DNA of 64,000 nucleotides, taken from the NCBI GenBank assembly GCA_030824515.1, contig JAVBXN010000036.1, forward strand, positions 1 through 64,000, read 5' to 3'. Below are positions 62,687-64,000 of this stretch, piece after piece; position 1 is the stretch's first letter, and each line of letters begins with the position of its first letter. A model generated the notes under the pieces. The model ran no database searches. It worked only from the letters and a program-made list of their open reading frames with translations, and had not been told where the DNA came from. The DNA comes from Pelobacter sp. Its GTDB lineage: Bacteria; Desulfobacterota; Desulfuromonadia; Geobacterales; Pseudopelobacteraceae. Made by a program: the position numbers and the translations under genes.

Positions 62687-64000
62687 CGCAGATGCACCGG
62701 CAGAGCAGGCACGGGAGCTGTTTTCGAAGGGTTGCTCATTACTAAAAAACGGAGACCCGGCCGCAGCCCTGAGTTACTTTCTGCAAATTCAGAAACTTGC
62801 AGCCCCGAACCCGACAGTTCTTCTGTATTCAGGGTCCGCTCTGCATGAACTTCAACGATACGATGAAGCCGTTTGTGCTTACCGAAGTGCTCTACGACTG
62901 GATCCGAACATGGGGGAAGCCCACAACAACCTGGGCAACTCACTCATGGCACTCGGCCGCTTTGCGGAGGCAACAGAAAGTTTTGAAGCAGCTGCCCGCC
63001 TGCTACCCTCATCTCCAGTCCCGCTGACAGCAGTGGCAACCGCACAACAGGCCACCGGTAAAATCATCGAAGCGGAGACGAGTTGCCGGGAGGCACTGAC
63101 TCTCAAGCCGGACTTTAGCGAGGCACACTGGAATCTTGCATTGAACCTGCTTCTGCAAGGCAACTATTCCGAAGGTTGGCAGGAGTACGAATGGCGCTGG
63201 CTCAAAGGCGGCTTTACATCGCCAAGGCGACATACGGATATTAAACAGTGGAATGGCGCCACGCTAAGTGGCAGCACTATCCTGCTGCACGCCGAGCAAG
63301 GGTTTGGAGATGCGATCCAGTTCGTACGCTACGCTCCGCTTGTATCACAACAGGGTGGGACGGTCGTGCTGGAATGCCATCCCCAGCTGGTTTCACTTTT
63401 TCAGGAGATCGCCGGAGTGAAGCTGGTTATCCCCTTCGGCGCAGCACCGGCAGGGGCAGACTATCAGGCTCCACTTCTGTCGTTGCCTCACATTTTCAAA
63501 ACCACGCTTGATAACATCCCGGCCATAACTCCGTATTTGTATGCCCCCCCGGAATACAGCAGAAAATGGGTATCACTCATGTCGGGGTATCGTAACACAC
63601 GTCGGATCGGATTAGTGTGGGCCGGCAAAAGCTACCCGGACCCGTTAAGGTCCTGCAGATTATCGGATTTTACCCCGATTGGCGCTTTAGATAATTTCAC
63701 TTTTTTCTCGCTACAGATCGGAGAAGGAGAGGAACAAAGCGCATGCCCACCGGACAACATGAAATTAATTGATCTGACCGCCAATATTAATGATTTCTCT
63801 GACACAGCTGCCCTGATTGACCAACTGGACCTGGTAATCTCGATTGATACTGCCACAGCCCACCTGTCTGCGGCTCTTGGCAGACCAACCTGGCTGCTGC
63901 TACCGTTTGCGCCCGACTGGCGTTGGCTGTTACGCCGCAATGACTCGCCATGGTATCCTACCATACGGGTTTTTCGGCAGGAACAGCAAGGCATGGGGTG
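62673..64000 (+). CDS. TPR protein fused to GT9/GT41-like glycosyltransferase domain, 3' end beyond window
   Basis: The frame is open to the right edge. The best start is TTG 62673, with AAGG eight bases upstream, inside the end of ilvA and in another frame, which suggests translational coupling. TPRs occupy about residues 12-165 (EAHNNLGNSLMALGRFAEA, EAHWNLALNLLLQGNYSEG). After GWQEYEWRW comes a Rossmann-type half typical of bacterial O-GlcNAc-transferase/heptosyltransferase-like proteins: ILLHAEQGFGDAIQFVRYAP, then RRIGLVWAGKSYPD and LDLVISIDTATAHLSAALG. It would transfer a sugar in the cytoplasm, possibly to a protein. The acceptor is unknown. At least 442 residues are present. Confidence 0.78.
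   Translation, partial: MQSCNADAPAEQARELFSKGCSLLKNGDPAAALSYFLQIQKLAAPNPTVLLYSGSALHELQRYDEAVCAYRSALRLDPNMGEAHNNLGNSLMALGRFAEATESFEAAARLLPSSPVPLTAVATAQQATGKIIEAETSCREALTLKPDFSEAHWNLALNLLLQGNYSEGWQEYEWRWLKGGFTSPRRHTDIKQWNGATLSGSTILLHAEQGFGDAIQFVRYAPLVSQQGGTVVLECHPQLVSLFQEIAGVKLVIPFGAAPAGADYQAPLLSLPHIFKTTLDNIPAITPYLYAPPEYSRKWVSLMSGYRNTRRIGLVWAGKSYPDPLRSCRLSDFTPIGALDNFTFFSLQIGEGEEQSACPPDNMKLIDLTANINDFSDTAALIDQLDLVISIDTATAHLSAALGRPTWLLLPFAPDWRWLLRRNDSPWYPTIRVFRQEQQGMG

Overview
The window reads as chromosome of a Geobacterales bacterium (Desulfuromonadota; relatives are Geobacter, Trichlorobacter and the propionate-type Pelobacter). The evidence is the electron-transfer gene set: a seven-haem NapC/NirT cytochrome that looks like ImcH, a nine-haem c/b fusion that looks like CbcL, a tetrahaem cytochrome/Fe-S/NrfD trio that looks like Cbc4 (CbcSTU), and another nine-haem periplasmic cytochrome. 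The species cannot be fixed from the sequence alone.

Layout. 0-10 kb: an RHS polymorphic-toxin locus on the minus strand. It has a secreted cyclase-like repeat protein, a 2376-residue RHS protein with a hydrophobic toxin-like tip, a small four-helix membrane protein in the immunity position, and an orphan RHS tip downstream. REP-like hairpins and an 18-bp tandem repeat follow. 10-25.5 kb: a putative envelope-glycosylation region with four paralogous multi-pass proteins that end in TPRs (GT-C/TMTC-like), a DPM1-like GT2, a YfhO-like giant membrane protein, a secreted trypsin-like protease, two Sel1-repeat secreted proteins and a nine-haem cytochrome.

25.67-34.45 kb: an 8.8-kb integrated element in the 3' end of a tRNA-Lys(UUU) gene, bounded by a 58-bp direct repeat. 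It carries an excisionase-like HTH protein, a CHC2/TOPRIM primase, a P-loop replicative ATPase, several tiny overlapping genes, a possible small-terminase-like DNA-binding protein, a lambda gpZ-like minor tail protein, a cos-like GC-rich segment, a ribbon-helix-helix regulator and a tyrosine integrase. There are no capsid, portal, large-terminase or lysis genes. I read it as a candidate phage satellite of an undescribed type, and it is the most interesting object in the window. It is also flanked internally by clusters of GTCAC/GTGAC repeats (possible origin or regulator sites), and it brings its own tRNA terminator.

34.5-53 kb: ordinary chromosome. It includes a response-regulator/PAS/GGDEF protein, a DUF362-ferredoxin, a DksA/TraR-type zinc-finger protein, rhodanese, metallo-beta-lactamase-fold proteins, an RND efflux operon (outer membrane protein, adaptor, pump), the Tol-Pal operon (tolQRAB-pal), coaBC, a small ferredoxin/rubredoxin pair and a class V aminotransferase.

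53.6-60.2 kb: the respiratory block. CbcL-like and ImcH-like inner-membrane quinol-oxidising cytochromes flank a divergent Cbc4-like operon, which would put routes for electrons from menaquinol to the periplasm in one place. 60.2-64 kb: a small acidic protein, trxB, threonine ammonia-lyase and a TPR-glycosyltransferase that runs off the window end.

All assignments come from reading translated sequence and motifs by eye. No database search was possible, so family names for divergent proteins are inferences.
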